Numbered from the stretch's first letter, positions 42,440 to 51,375 are shown. The stretch: DNA of 64,000 nt from CAVYXK01 sp963708245 (GCA_963708245.1 OY970201.1:4650001-4714000), one strand, 5' to 3'. A program made the numbers and translations. The notes: generated by a model not told the origin, from the sequence alone.

Positions 42440-43198
42440 ATGCGAGGATTGAACGGCAAGCGGGTGATCATCACCGGTGCCGCGAGCGGCATCGGGAAAG
42501 CGACCGCGCTGCGTCTGGCCGAAGAAGGTTGCATCCTCGGCCTGTTTGACCGCGACGAAGCTGGCGCGAACCGAACCGCCGATGAGTGCGCCGGCGGTAG
42601 CGCACGAGCCTGCAAAGTGGACATCACCGACGAAACCGAGGTCGAAGCAGCCGTGGCTGCATTCGAAACCAATATCGGTCCCGTCGATGGCCTGGCGAAC
42701 GTCGCCGGCTGGGATAAGGGTGCGGCATTCCTCGATACCGACTGTGCGTTGTGGGATCGCATCATCCAGATCAATCTTTACGGCCCGCTGTTCATGCACA
42801 AGGCCGTGCTGCCCCGCATGGTGGCTCGTGGCGCCGGCCGCGTGGTGAATGTCGCATCCGATGCGGGTCGCGTCGGATCATCGGGGGAGGCCGTCTATTC
42901 CGCCTGCAAAGGCGGCATCATCGCCTTCACCAAAACCATGGCACGCGAGATGGCGCGCAAGGGGATTACGCTGAACTGCCTCTGCCCCGGGCCGACCGAC
43001 ACGCCGCTGTTCCAGGGTTTTGCCGAGGACCTGGCGGGTGGCGAGAAACTGAAGGACGCACTGAAACGCGCCATCCCGTTGCGCCGCCTCGGTACGCCGG
43101 ACGATTATCCTGGCCTGATCGCATTCCTGCTCAGCGACGATGCGTCCTTCATCACCGGGCAGACGATCAGCGTCTCCGGCGGGCTGACGATGGTGTAG
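42440..43198 (+). CDS. Short-chain dehydrogenase/reductase
   Basis: 252 residues, classical SDR. NAD(P) motif VIITGAASGIGKATALRLAE; active site VVNVASDAGRVGSSGEAVYS-ACKGG with Tyr and Lys in YSACK. The acidic residue in GLFDRDEAGANR favours NAD. AAGGGAGA precedes the ATG. In this setting it could be a 3-hydroxyacyl-CoA dehydrogenase. Confidence 0.9.
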   Translation: MRGLNGKRVIITGAASGIGKATALRLAEEGCILGLFDRDEAGANRTADECAGGSARACKVDITDETEVEAAVAAFETNIGPVDGLANVAGWDKGAAFLDTDCALWDRIIQINLYGPLFMHKAVLPRMVARGAGRVVNVASDAGRVGSSGEAVYSACKGGIIAFTKTMAREMARKGITLNCLCPGPTDTPLFQGFAEDLAGGEKLKDALKRAIPLRRLGTPDDYPGLIAFLLSDDASFITGQTISVSGGLTMV

Positions 43199-43231
43199 GA
43201 TTTGCCGCAAACTGGCAGGACACTGTCCCGC

Positions 43232-44038
43232 TCACCGCTCGACAAAATTCGGACGCCGCTTCTCCAGGAACGCGCGATAGCCCTCCTTGAAGTCGGAAGA
43301 GGCATTCGTCACCAGCATATCCTGATTGGCCATCATCACCGCTTCCGCCAATGTCTGGAACGGAGCTTCGTACACCTGCTGCTTCAACACGCGCATCGAG
43401 CGTGAGGAGCAGTTCATGGCCATGTCGGTTGCATAGTTAAGCGTCTCGGCTGCCAGAGTTTCCGCCGGACAGACACGGTTGACCAGGCCGATCCCCAGAG
43501 CTTCCGCAGCACTCACCCGTCGGCCAGAGAGCAGAAGATCGAGCGCGTTCGCCTGACCGATGATCCGCGGCAGGATCCACGACATGCCGTACTCGCCGGT
43601 CAGGCCAAGCCGCGCGAAGGCCGTCGTGAAGACGGCTGCCTCCGATGCGAAGCGGACATCGCAGAACAGCGCATAAAGCAGCCCGAGCCCTGCCGCTGCG
43701 CCGTTGATCATGGCGATAATCGGCTTGGGAGAAGCGGAGAAATGGCTGTGGCGCGTCTGATAGTCCGGTCGGCGATTCATATCGAACGGACGCGCCAGCT
43801 TGGTAACAAGATGTCGGGGATCCTGCGACCCGAAGCTCCCGACATCGCCGCCCGCGCAGAATGCCCGTCCCGCCCCGGTCAGCACAATCACCGCCACGTC
43901 CGGATCGACGCCGGCACGTTCCACTGCATCCCACAACTGCACAACCATCTCGTCGTGCAGGGCGTTCATCCGCTCCGGGCGGTTGAGCGTGATGGTCGCA
44001 ACCCGCTGGTCAACGACGTATAGAACCTGCTGATCCAT
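43232..44038 (-). CDS. Enoyl-CoA hydratase/isomerase (crotonase fold), first copy
   Basis: 268 residues from the ATG at 44038. VATITLNRPERMNALHDEMV and GAGRAFCAGGDVGSFGSQDP form the CoA pocket and oxyanion hole; INGAAAGLGLLYALFCDVRF follows. The C-terminal half has RLGLTGEYGMSWILPRIIGQ, where the E-x-G-x-S/G segment carries a plausible active-site Glu. It is the last of three crotonase genes; a gap of 117 bases separates it from the second. Confidence 0.87.
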   Translation of the reverse strand: MDQQVLYVVDQRVATITLNRPERMNALHDEMVVQLWDAVERAGVDPDVAVIVLTGAGRAFCAGGDVGSFGSQDPRHLVTKLARPFDMNRRPDYQTRHSHFSASPKPIIAMINGAAAGLGLLYALFCDVRFASEAAVFTTAFARLGLTGEYGMSWILPRIIGQANALDLLLSGRRVSAAEALGIGLVNRVCPAETLAAETLNYATDMAMNCSSRSMRVLKQQVYEAPFQTLAEAVMMANQDMLVTNASSDFKEGYRAFLEKRRPNFVER

Positions 44039-44155
44039 GACACTGTTCCCTATCCAGCGAGTCCATGGGGTGGCGTTTCGGGCTCGCTGGCGCTCGATCA
44101 GAATGGACCGTGTCAAGCCGTGCATGCTCTGCCGAGCCGAACGCAACAAGCATAG

Positions 44156-44956
44156 CTATCCCTGCAACGACGACGGGAAGGAGGGAGCGCGCTTGCCTTC
44201 GAACGCCGCCAGCCCTTCCGTGACATCGGGCGAGCCCAGTGCCGGCACGACAGCGCGAGCCTCTTGCCGCAGGCCCGCGGCCAAAGCCCCGTCGAGGCCA
44301 GTGCGCGCCAACCGCTTCATCAGGGCAAGGCCGGGACCGCTGCGCGACGCGAGCGTGCGACAGAACGCCAGCGCCTCCGTCTGCAGGGAATTGTCCTCTA
44401 CCACGTAGTTGACCAAGCCCCATTGCAGGGCCTGCGCTGCGTCAATCCAGCGGACGCTCAGGAACAAATCCATGGCTCGGCGCAGCCCGATCACGCGTGG
44501 CAGGCGTTGCGTCCCGCCCCAACCTGGAACCAGGCCGAACTGACCGTGCTGATCACCGAATCGTGCCGTGCGCGCGGCGTAGACCAGATCGCAGGCCAGG
44601 ATCAGTTCCAGACCACCGGCGAGGCACAGCCCCTGCACGGCGGCCACAACGGGCAGGTGGCTCTCCTCCAGTGCACACAGCACGGCATGACCGTGATCGA
44701 TGAAATGCGTCAGGCCGGCGTGGTGCGAACGCAGCGATTTGACCTCGCCAAGTTCCGCGCCGGTACAGAAGTTCTTGCCCTGCGCGCGGACCAGCACGGC
44801 GCGCGCAGCGGCGTCGGCCTCGAAGCGGCGAAGCGCTGCCAGGATCAGGTCGAAGCAGCGCACTGACAAACAGTTGTAGATCCGCGGGCGTGTTAGCTCG
44901 ATGACGCCGACGGGCCCCTCGGTGAAGGCGGCGACTGGCGGTGTGTCGTCGCTCAT
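44156..44956 (-). CDS. Enoyl-CoA hydratase/isomerase (crotonase fold), second copy
   Basis: 266 residues. GVIELTRPRIYNCLSVRCFD, AQGKNFCTGAELGEVKSL, VQGLCLAGGLELILACDLVY and FGLVPGWGGTQRLPRVIGLR are canonical; the Glu of GGLELIL and the segment before GWGGTQ are at the usual catalytic places. It begins 3 bases after the third crotonase gene, so translation is coupled. Confidence 0.88.
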   Translation of the reverse strand: MSDDTPPVAAFTEGPVGVIELTRPRIYNCLSVRCFDLILAALRRFEADAAARAVLVRAQGKNFCTGAELGEVKSLRSHHAGLTHFIDHGHAVLCALEESHLPVVAAVQGLCLAGGLELILACDLVYAARTARFGDQHGQFGLVPGWGGTQRLPRVIGLRRAMDLFLSVRWIDAAQALQWGLVNYVVEDNSLQTEALAFCRTLASRSGPGLALMKRLARTGLDGALAAGLRQEARAVVPALGSPDVTEGLAAFEGKRAPSFPSSLQG

Positions 44957-44959
44957 CGC

Positions 44960-45766
44960 TTAGACGACCGAACCGGGAGGAAACGCTGGCTTGCGCTTCT
45001 CCAGATGCGAGGCCAGGCCTTCCTTCACCTCAGGTCCTGTGAAGCCCAGGAACTCCAGTGCCAGTGAGGCATCGAAGGTGGGACCGGCGGAGCGTAGCCA
45101 GTTGTTGAGCGCATACTTGGTCCAGCGGATCGCGCTTTGCGCACCCTCGGCCAGACGTGTCGCGACCTCTACCGCCTTGGCATCGAGTTCGGCATCTTCT
45201 ACTGCCAGGCTGATCAAGCCGATCCGCTCGGCTTCAGCGCCCAAGACCTGCTCGCACAACAGAAGGTAATATTTCGCTTTGGCCAGCCCGCACAGCAGCG
45301 GCCAGATAATGGCAGCATGATCTCCGGCTGCTACACCCAGGCGCGTGTGACCGTCGATGATGCGGCAGTCCTTGGTCGCGATCGACACATCGGCCAGCAT
45401 GCCACACACAAGCCCAGCCCCGACCGCAACGCCGCGCATTGCGCTGACCACCGGCTTCGAGCAGTTGATGATGTTCTGCACGATGTCGCGCGCTTCTCGC
45501 CACTGACGCGCGCGCGCATCGAAATTGTCGATGTTCTGCTGGATCATGCCGAAATCGCCACCGGCCGAGAACACTTTCCCTGCACCGGTGATCACCACGG
45601 CATTAATCGTCGGGTCACGATCGACGTCGCGCCAGATATCGGCAAGCTCGCCATGCATGGCATCGTCAGCGGTGTTCATCCGGCCGTTATCCATGGTGAT
45701 ACGCAGCACTTTGGGATGCGGCCGATCGAAGCGGAGGCGGGTATAACGGTCGTAAGCAGTGCTCAT
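44960..45766 (-). CDS. Enoyl-CoA hydratase/isomerase (crotonase fold), third copy
   Basis: 268 residues. LRITMDNGRMNTADDAMHGE, GAGKVFSAGGDFGMIQQNID, MRGVAVGAGLVCGMLADVSI and HTRLGVAAGDHAAIIWPLLC. At the catalytic positions this copy has GLVCGML and AAGDHAA where hydratases usually have Glu, so it may be an isomerase, hydrolase or decarboxylase rather than a hydratase. The three copies are too different to be recent duplicates. Confidence 0.87.
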   Translation of the reverse strand: MSTAYDRYTRLRFDRPHPKVLRITMDNGRMNTADDAMHGELADIWRDVDRDPTINAVVITGAGKVFSAGGDFGMIQQNIDNFDARARQWREARDIVQNIINCSKPVVSAMRGVAVGAGLVCGMLADVSIATKDCRIIDGHTRLGVAAGDHAAIIWPLLCGLAKAKYYLLLCEQVLGAEAERIGLISLAVEDAELDAKAVEVATRLAEGAQSAIRWTKYALNNWLRSAGPTFDASLALEFLGFTGPEVKEGLASHLEKRKPAFPPGSVV

Positions 45767-45792
45767 GACGGATCTCTTATGCCGGAACGGGT

Positions 45793-46673
45793 TCAGTCCA
45801 TAGTCAGCAAGACGCGTCCGATCGCCCGGCGCGATTGGAGTATCGCCATGGCTTCGCGGCAGCGTCCGAGCGGAAAGCGATGGGAGATGTTGGGGCGCAG
45901 GTGCACTTCAATAGGGGTTGGTTCATCCGTATCTCCGGAATGCGGCCGCTGGTGAATCCAACCACGAGGATCCGCCCGCCCCAGGCCATGCAGCGCAACG
46001 ACCGCTCGAAGACATCGCCGCCAACGGGATCGAAGACCACATCGGCGCCCTTGCCGTCAGTCACGTCCATTACCAGATCGCGGAAATTGTCCTGTGTATA
46101 GTCAATCGTGATGTCAGCGCCGCGACTGCGCGCGATGGCACGCTTCTCGTCCGATGATGCTGTGGCGATCACGTGTGCCCCGAGCAGCTTGCCCGTCTCC
46201 ACGGCGGCGAGGCCGACGCCGCCAGCCGCGCCGTGTACCAGCAGTGTTTCGCCGGGCTGCAACTGGCCGCGCTGCATCACCGCGTTTACCGCCGTGGATG
46301 TGGCGACCACGAAGGCGGCACCTTCCTCGAAGCCGAAGCCGTCTGGCAGCGGTAGCACAGCGTCGATCGGCGCGACCAGCATCTCGGCGTGACAGCCCCA
46401 CCATTGCCGTACCATCACCCGATCGCTAGCCACGAACCGTGTCACGCCAGGACCGACGGCATCCACGACACCGGCCGCCTCAAAGCCTGGGGTAAACGGC
46501 AGCGTCGGCTGGAGTTGGTATTTCCCGGCGCTCATCAGCAGATCCGGAAAGTTCAGGCCGGAGGCACGCACCGCGATGCGCACCTCACCTTCACCCGGTT
46601 CGGTCACGTCCACGGTTTCGACCGTGATCGAATCCGGTCCATTCTGGTCATGGCATATCAGGGCCCGAGGCAT
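45793..46673 (-). pseudogene. NADPH:quinone oxidoreductase-type gene with internal deletion
   Basis: The first 250 or so codons read well: MPRALICHDQNGPDSITVET, SGLNFPDLLMSAGKYQLQPT, LPFTPGFEAAGVVDAVGPGV, and VHGAAGGVGLAAVETGKLLG for NADPH. After IPEIRMNQPLLK the frame is lost. In another frame IEVHLRPNISHRFPLGRCRE and AIGRVLLTMD-stop continue to 45793, the normal C-terminus of the family. About 35 codons between RMN-LLLK and PHISHRF of the normal protein are missing. The left frame alone would end at 45804. Probably inactive. Confidence 0.78.
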
Positions 46674-46712
46674 CGGTATTTGCCGCGAGACAGTCGAGCC
46701 GCGGACGTGACA

Positions 46713-47963
46713 TCAGCTCCGCACCAGAGGGCAGGCGGACGCCGAAAGTGGCAGGAACGCCTTCCCGGGCGGGATGACGGCGAGCTGGCGGCAGTAGTCC
46801 CAGGCGTATTTCGACGCTGCGGGGGACTTCACCTGCCAGAGATACATGTCGTGCATCATCTGCCCATCCGCACGTAGCGTGCCCTTGCCGAACACAGGAT
46901 CATCGGTAGGCATCTTCTTCATCTGCTGCATCACCGCGCTGCCGCTCGCCTTTGCCTTGTCCACTCCGGTCGCGGCCACCGCCTTCAGGTAATGCAGCGC
47001 GCCAGCATAGACACCGGCATGGTCCTCGGTCGGCTTGAGGTCCCGCCATTGCGGCTGGAAGCGTTGCGCGAAGGCGCGGGTGGCATCGTTCAGATCCCAA
47101 TAGAACGGATCACAGTACATCAACCCCTGCGCCGTATCGAGACCGAGCGCATGGACGTTGGTGATCAGCATCAGTAGGCTGACCAGACGTTGTTTGCCGC
47201 GCCCGATGCCGAACTCACGCGCCTGCTTGATCGCGTTCGTGGTGTCGGTCCCGGCACTGGCGAGCGCAACAACCTTGGCACCGCTGGCCTCGGCCTGCAC
47301 CAGGAACGAGGAGAAGTCGCCGTTGCTGGGGAAGGGGAAACGCGCATTGCCCAGAACCTCTCCTCCGGCCGCGCGTATCACCGAGGCGGTGTCATCCACC
47401 AGGGTCTGACCAAACGCATAGTCCGCGCTGATGAAAAACCAGGTGTCGCCGCCTTCGCGCAGGATTGCCGAGCCGAGGCTCGCGCCGAGACAATGGGTGT
47501 TGTAGGCGAGCTGCATGCTGTTCGAGGTGCATGCCTTGCCGGTCAGGGCGCTGCTGCCGGCGCTGATCTGCACGACCTTGTCGCGCTGCTCGGCAAGGTC
47601 TGCCACGGCGAGTGCGATCGCGGAATTGGGCACATCCGTGACCATGTCCACGTCCTCGCGATCGAACCAGGCGCGAGCCACCGACAGGCCGATAGCGGGC
47701 TTGTCCTGCATGTCACCGCTGATCACATCGATCTTGAAGCCGGGCTTGTAATCACGAATGAAATCCTCGACCGCAAGTTTGGTCGCAACGACTGATCCGC
47801 CGCCGGCTCCGTCGGTGTAGTCGCCGGACAGCGCCGTCAACACGCCAATCCGGATGGTCGGGGTCTGCGCCCGTGCGCGACGCGACGGTGTCGCCAATCC
47901 GGCGCCGAGCGTCAGACAAGCGGCGCCGGACATCAGTCGTCGACGGGTGATAGATGCTGTCAT
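46713..47963 (-). CDS. ABC transporter substrate-binding protein, branched-chain amino acid (Leu/Ile/Val) type
   Basis: 416 residues from the ATG at 47963 behind GGGAGG. N-terminus MTASITRRRLMSGAACLTLG with twin Arg and AxA cleavage site (RARAQ), so export through Tat or Sec. The mature part begins TPTIRIGVLTALSGDYTDGA, typical of periplasmic binding protein type I, with VTDVPNSAIALAVADLAEQR and NAIKQAREFGIGRGKQRLVS. No permease or ATPase gene is in the window, so it is an orphan. It heads the crotonase operon and probably captures the carboxylic acid that is degraded. Confidence 0.87.
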   Translation of the reverse strand: MTASITRRRLMSGAACLTLGAGLATPSRRARAQTPTIRIGVLTALSGDYTDGAGGGSVVATKLAVEDFIRDYKPGFKIDVISGDMQDKPAIGLSVARAWFDREDVDMVTDVPNSAIALAVADLAEQRDKVVQISAGSSALTGKACTSNSMQLAYNTHCLGASLGSAILREGGDTWFFISADYAFGQTLVDDTASVIRAAGGEVLGNARFPFPSNGDFSSFLVQAEASGAKVVALASAGTDTTNAIKQAREFGIGRGKQRLVSLLMLITNVHALGLDTAQGLMYCDPFYWDLNDATRAFAQRFQPQWRDLKPTEDHAGVYAGALHYLKAVAATGVDKAKASGSAVMQQMKKMPTDDPVFGKGTLRADGQMMHDMYLWQVKSPAASKYAWDYCRQLAVIPPGKAFLPLSASACPLVRS

Positions 47964-48130
47964 TCTCGCTGCCTCCCGCAAGCCATGGCAAGTCTGCGAT
48001 CGGCTATGCCCGCCCACAATCCAAATGGCCCGACGACGACGTTGATAACACATATGTGCTGGCCTTCGTCCGACACTGTTGCCACACATGCCCCATCGTC
48101 AGAGTACAGGTGAGGAAGGAGCGCGTCCCA

Positions 48131-48394
48131 ATGGTCCCTTGTGAAGAGCGCAGTCCGCCCTATCGCGCTGCAGCAGCCATCCGTCGGGTAGGTGTCGTTG
48201 CCACCGGCTACGTCGGATCCGGCTGGGTCGGATTTTTCCTCAGCCGGGGGCTACAGGTCAGCGTTTTCACGCGTCGGCAGGAGAGCGCGGCAAAGCTGCG
48301 CGATGATATCGTGCGGCGATCGCCCTGGAGAAACCTCGAGAATATCTTCCGGGATTATCTACGTTGCAGAAGTCATACAAACCATTCCCGGTGA
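48131..48394 (+). pseudogene. N-terminal relic of a 3-hydroxyacyl-CoA/carnitine dehydrogenase-like gene
   Basis: IRRVGVVATGYVGSGWVGFF then LSRGLQVSVFTRRQESAAKL resembles the Rossmann start (GxGxxGxxW-FLxRGxxV) of 3-hydroxyacyl-CoA or carnitine dehydrogenases. After about 60 codons the reading becomes unrelated (RSPWRNLENIFRDY) and stops at 48394. An AAGGAG site lies 11 bases before the ATG at 48131. The rest of the gene is lost. Confidence 0.55.
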
Positions 48395-48771
48395 TATTGC
48401 GCCACGAAAGCAGGTTCCCATCGGGCCCAACCGAGTGCGAAGTTCAGTTGGTCTCGATCCAATGCCGAAGCGAGCAGCGCTGATTTATCGCGGATCTGAT
48501 AAACAGCGGTCGGGATCGTCGCCCTAGGCGCGCTGTGCCGCGCAAAACTGCCCGCATGCCTGTTCAGCGTTACGATTGTCACGATGCCATTCTCCTGATC
48601 CTGTGATGGCCCTCTCTGGGCCATCTAGAGCCGGGACTTGGCCGGCGAGCGGAGAGTGGACCGGCTTGGAGGCCGGCGCTGTGAACCAGGTCACTCCAGG
48701 CGGCGAAAATCCGTGGAAGCTGATCAGGCGAAGCAGAGCCTTCTACGAGACCGCGGTGTTCTGGCGGGCGT
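48395..48771. other. Region with no recognisable gene
   Basis: About 380 bases between two relics. Overlapping short frames on both strands lack ribosome binding sites. GATGGCCCTCTCTGGGCCATC (about 48604) is a small hairpin. Confidence 0.4.
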
Positions 48772-49029
48772 TCATGGGGTACGTGGGCGGAGCAGAGGGT
48801 CAGGGAACCAGGCGCCCAGGACCTGCTCTTCGGAATATGCGAGCTGGTTGAGGTCCATCATCGGTGTCTCGCGATAAAGGGTTAGGCTGTCGGCCACACA
48901 CTCTTCCGAGCACGCACCGTTTCCTCGGCAATCAGACGAGCAACATCCCGCCGCGCTGGCATTGGGCAGCGCCCGCGCCTGGTCGGCGGACCAAAGGACA
49001 ATGTCCTGCTGATAGAGCGGCTTGTTCAT
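48772..49029 (-). pseudogene. DUF29-like gene with an internal deletion
   Basis: 85 codons. The N-terminus MNKPLYQQDIVLWSADQARA and the C-terminus MMDLNQLAYSEEQVLGAWFP resemble the two ends of DUF29 proteins (YxxDxxxWxxxQAxxL and CP-TxEQVL--xWFP). The part between them (AGCCSSDCRGNGACSEECVA) is low complexity and looks out of frame; the central EIE-LG helix is absent. The family is normally about 140-160 residues. It lies 8 bases upstream of lpd's end, on the same strand. Confidence 0.45.
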
Positions 49030-49037
49030 GACACCAC

Positions 49038-50438
49038 TCAGTAGTGAATCGCCCGCTTATACGCGTCCAGCACTGCCTCGTGCATCGTCTCGCTGATCGT
49101 TGGGTGCGGAAAGATAGTGTGGATCAGCTCCGCCTTGGTGCTCTCCAGCGTGCGGGCGATGGTGTAGCCCTGGATCATCTCGGTCACCTCGGCGCCGACC
49201 ATATGCGCACCGAGCAGCTCGCCCGTCTGGGCGTCGAAGACCGTCTTCACCATGCCTTCCGGCTCGCCCATGGCGATCGCCTTGCCGTTGCCGATGAACG
49301 GGAAGCGGCCCACCCGCACCTCGTGGCCTTCGGCCTTCGCGCGCGCCTCGGTCAGCCCCACCGAGGCGACCTGCGGTCGGCAATAGGTGCAGGCGGGAAT
49401 ATTGGTCACGTCCAATGGATGCACATCATTGAGTCCGGCGATTTTCTCGACGCAGACCACGCCCTCGTGGCTCGACTTGTGCGCGAGCCAGGGCGGGCCC
49501 ACGAGGTCACCAATCGCATACACGCCAGGCTCTCCCGTCCGGCAATATTCATCGATTACCACATGCGTGCGATCGACCTTCACGCCGGTACCCTCCAGCC
49601 CGAGATCCTCCACGTTGCCGACAATGCCGACGGCGGAAATCACACGATCGATTGTGAGCTTCTGGCTTTTGCCGTTCGCTTCCACCGCAACGGTGACGTT
49701 GTCGCCGTTCTTCGTCGCCGCTGCCACTTTGGCGCCGGTGAAGATCTTCATCCCCTGCCGTTCGAACGCCTTGTGCGCGAAGGCGCTGACCTCCTCGTCC
49801 TCCACGGGCAGGATGCGGTCAAGCACTTCCACCACGGTGACATCCGCACCCATGTTGCGGTAGAAACTGGCGAATTCGATACCAATGGCGCCAGAACCGA
49901 TCACCAGCAGCGACTTGGGCATCGCCGGCGGCACCATTGCTTCTTTATAGGCCCAGATCAGCTTACCGTCGGCCTCGACACCCGGAAGCTGACGAGCGCG
50001 CGCCCCCGTGGCCAGCACGATATGCGGCGATGTTAGCGTCGCGGCCGGCTTGCCGTCCTTCGCCACCGCTAGCGTCTGCTTGCCAGCCAGCCGCCCGTGG
50101 CCATCGACCACGGTGACCTTGTTCTTGCGCAGCAGATGCGCCACGCCCGATGAAAGCTGCTTCGCCACCGCGCGCGAACGCTTCACCACCTTGTCCAGCT
50201 CGAAGCGCGGGTTGTCGGCGCTGAAACCATAATCCGACAGATGATGCAGCAGATGGTTGATTTCCGAGGCGCGCAGCAACGCCTTGGTCGGTATGCAGCC
50301 CCAATTCAGGCAAATACCACCCAGGTGCTCGCGTTCAACGACGGCAGTCTTCATGCCAAGCTGCGCCGCACGGATCGCCGCGACGTAGCCGCCCGGACCG
50401 CCACCCACCAGGATGATGTCGAAGTTCTGATCGGCCAT
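49038..50438 (-). CDS. lpdA: Dihydrolipoyl dehydrogenase (E3)
   Basis: 466 residues. FAD motif IILVGGGPGGYVAAIRAAQL; redox disulfide GGICLNWGCIPTKALLRASE; NAD motif LLVIGSGAIGIEFASFYRNM; C-terminal His-Glu dyad in HTIFPHPTISETMHEAVLDA. It reoxidises the lipoyl groups of the pyruvate dehydrogenase complex whose other subunits lie upstream on the same strand. It is the last gene of that operon, nine bases after the GNAT gene. Confidence 0.95.
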   Translation of the reverse strand: MADQNFDIILVGGGPGGYVAAIRAAQLGMKTAVVEREHLGGICLNWGCIPTKALLRASEINHLLHHLSDYGFSADNPRFELDKVVKRSRAVAKQLSSGVAHLLRKNKVTVVDGHGRLAGKQTLAVAKDGKPAATLTSPHIVLATGARARQLPGVEADGKLIWAYKEAMVPPAMPKSLLVIGSGAIGIEFASFYRNMGADVTVVEVLDRILPVEDEEVSAFAHKAFERQGMKIFTGAKVAAATKNGDNVTVAVEANGKSQKLTIDRVISAVGIVGNVEDLGLEGTGVKVDRTHVVIDEYCRTGEPGVYAIGDLVGPPWLAHKSSHEGVVCVEKIAGLNDVHPLDVTNIPACTYCRPQVASVGLTEARAKAEGHEVRVGRFPFIGNGKAIAMGEPEGMVKTVFDAQTGELLGAHMVGAEVTEMIQGYTIARTLESTKAELIHTIFPHPTISETMHEAVLDAYKRAIHY

Positions 50439-50447
50439 GGCCTGCTC

Positions 50448-50945
50448 CTATTCCTCCGCCAGCGCGGCCATCCCCTTCGCATCCAGCCGTTGCACGGTCC
50501 AGTCGGTGACCGGTTGTGCGCCGATGCGCCGGTAGAAATCGATCGCCGGCTGGTTCCAGTTGAGCACACTCCATTCCATGAAAAGGCAGTTTCTCGCACG
50601 GGCGATCTGCGCCAGCCGGCGAAACAGCGTGAGCCCGATCCCCTGGCTGCGATGCGCCGGCTCGACGAAGATGTCTTCCAGGTACAGCATGGGCTGCGCG
50701 GTGAACGTGCTGAACAGGTAGTACCAGATCGCCACGCCGACCGCGCGGTTTTCGACCTCGGCCAGCATCGCCTCGGCGAGCGGGCGCGGCCCGAAAAGCG
50801 CATGCGCGAAATCCGCCTCGGTTGCGGTTACGCGGTGGAGCATCCGCTCATACTCGGCCAGACCACGCACCAGCCGCAGCACGGCAGGCACGTCGGCCGG
50901 CGTCGCTTCCCGCAGCGTGAAACCTAAGCGCGCCACGGCCGCCAC
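50448..50945 (-). CDS. GNAT-family acetyltransferase
   Basis: 165 residues. FTLREATPADVPAVLRLVRG, LYLEDIFVEPAHRSQGIGLT (acetyl-CoA loop R-x-x-G-I-G), LFRRLAQIARARNCLFMEWS and NWNQPAIDFYRRIGAQPV. The fold is that of diamine/spermidine N-acetyltransferases; the substrate is unknown. The start is GTG at 50945 or 50936. The 36-base repeat of the GIY-YIG element ends only three bases before the first of these, so the element may have altered its translation signals. It is in the pdh operon between pdhC and lpd. Confidence 0.87.
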   Translation of the reverse strand: MAAVARLGFTLREATPADVPAVLRLVRGLAEYERMLHRVTATEADFAHALFGPRPLAEAMLAEVENRAVGVAIWYYLFSTFTAQPMLYLEDIFVEPAHRSQGIGLTLFRRLAQIARARNCLFMEWSVLNWNQPAIDFYRRIGAQPVTDWTVQRLDAKGMAALAEE

Positions 50946-50948
50946 TCT

Positions 50949-50984
50949 CCGTCATGGCCGGGCTTGACCCGGCCATCTACGCAC
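50949..50984. repeat. Left 36-bp inverted repeat of the GIY-YIG unit
   Basis: Starts CCGTCATGGCCGGGCTTGAC and ends CGGCCATCTACGCAC. Its exact reverse complement is at 51309-51344. The inside is itself palindromic (ATGGCCGGG-CTTGA-CCCGGCCAT). Its last base touches the stop codon of the nuclease gene. Confidence 0.92.
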
Positions 50985-51272
50985 CTAGGGAAGTTGGTCA
51001 CCGAGATCCTTCCATTCCGGGTTCTGCGACGTAATCAGATCCACCTTCCACGCACGTGGCCACCGCTTCAAGCTCGTCTCGCGCTGAATAGCCGTGCAGA
51101 TGTCGTCGTGGCGTTCGGCATGGACTAGACGCTTGAGGTAGTAGCGTCGGGCAAAGGCGCTGCCCGTTCCCTGTCGATGTTCCCATACCCTCCGGGCAAG
51201 ATCGTTCGTCACGCCAAGATACAACGTGCCGTTCGGGTGATTGGTCATGATATGGACCCATCCGCCCTTCAT
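50985..51272 (-). CDS. Single-domain GIY-YIG nuclease-like protein
   Basis: 95 residues. WVHIMTNHPNGTLYLGVTND carries the two short strands of the GIY-YIG fold (WVH in place of GIY, LYLG in place of YIG). It continues LARRVWEHRQGTGSAFARRY with the Arg-x-x-x-His pair, then LVHAERHDDICTAIQRETSL and KRWPRAWKVDLI, where the Glu of QRE is the expected metal ligand. All expected residues are present, so it may be active. It sits alone between two 36-base inverted repeats in the pdh operon, on the operon's strand. Confidence 0.88.
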   Translation of the reverse strand: MKGGWVHIMTNHPNGTLYLGVTNDLARRVWEHRQGTGSAFARRYYLKRLVHAERHDDICTAIQRETSLKRWPRAWKVDLITSQNPEWKDLGDQLP

Positions 51273-51308
51273 GTTTCGTTCATCAAGATCGAAGCTGCAG
51301 CGCTGTCA

Positions 51309-51344
51309 GTGCGTAGATGGCCGGGTCAAGCCCGGCCATGACGG
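51309..51344. repeat. Right 36-bp inverted repeat of the GIY-YIG unit
   Basis: Starts GTGCGTAGATGGCCGGGTCA and ends AGCCCGGCCATGACGG; identical to the complement of 50949-50984 at all 36 positions. It lies 36 bases upstream of the nuclease start and 31 bases after the pdhC stop. Confidence 0.92.
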
Positions 51345-51375
51345 ATCGGTGCGCGGCGATGACATAGTCGCGCCA

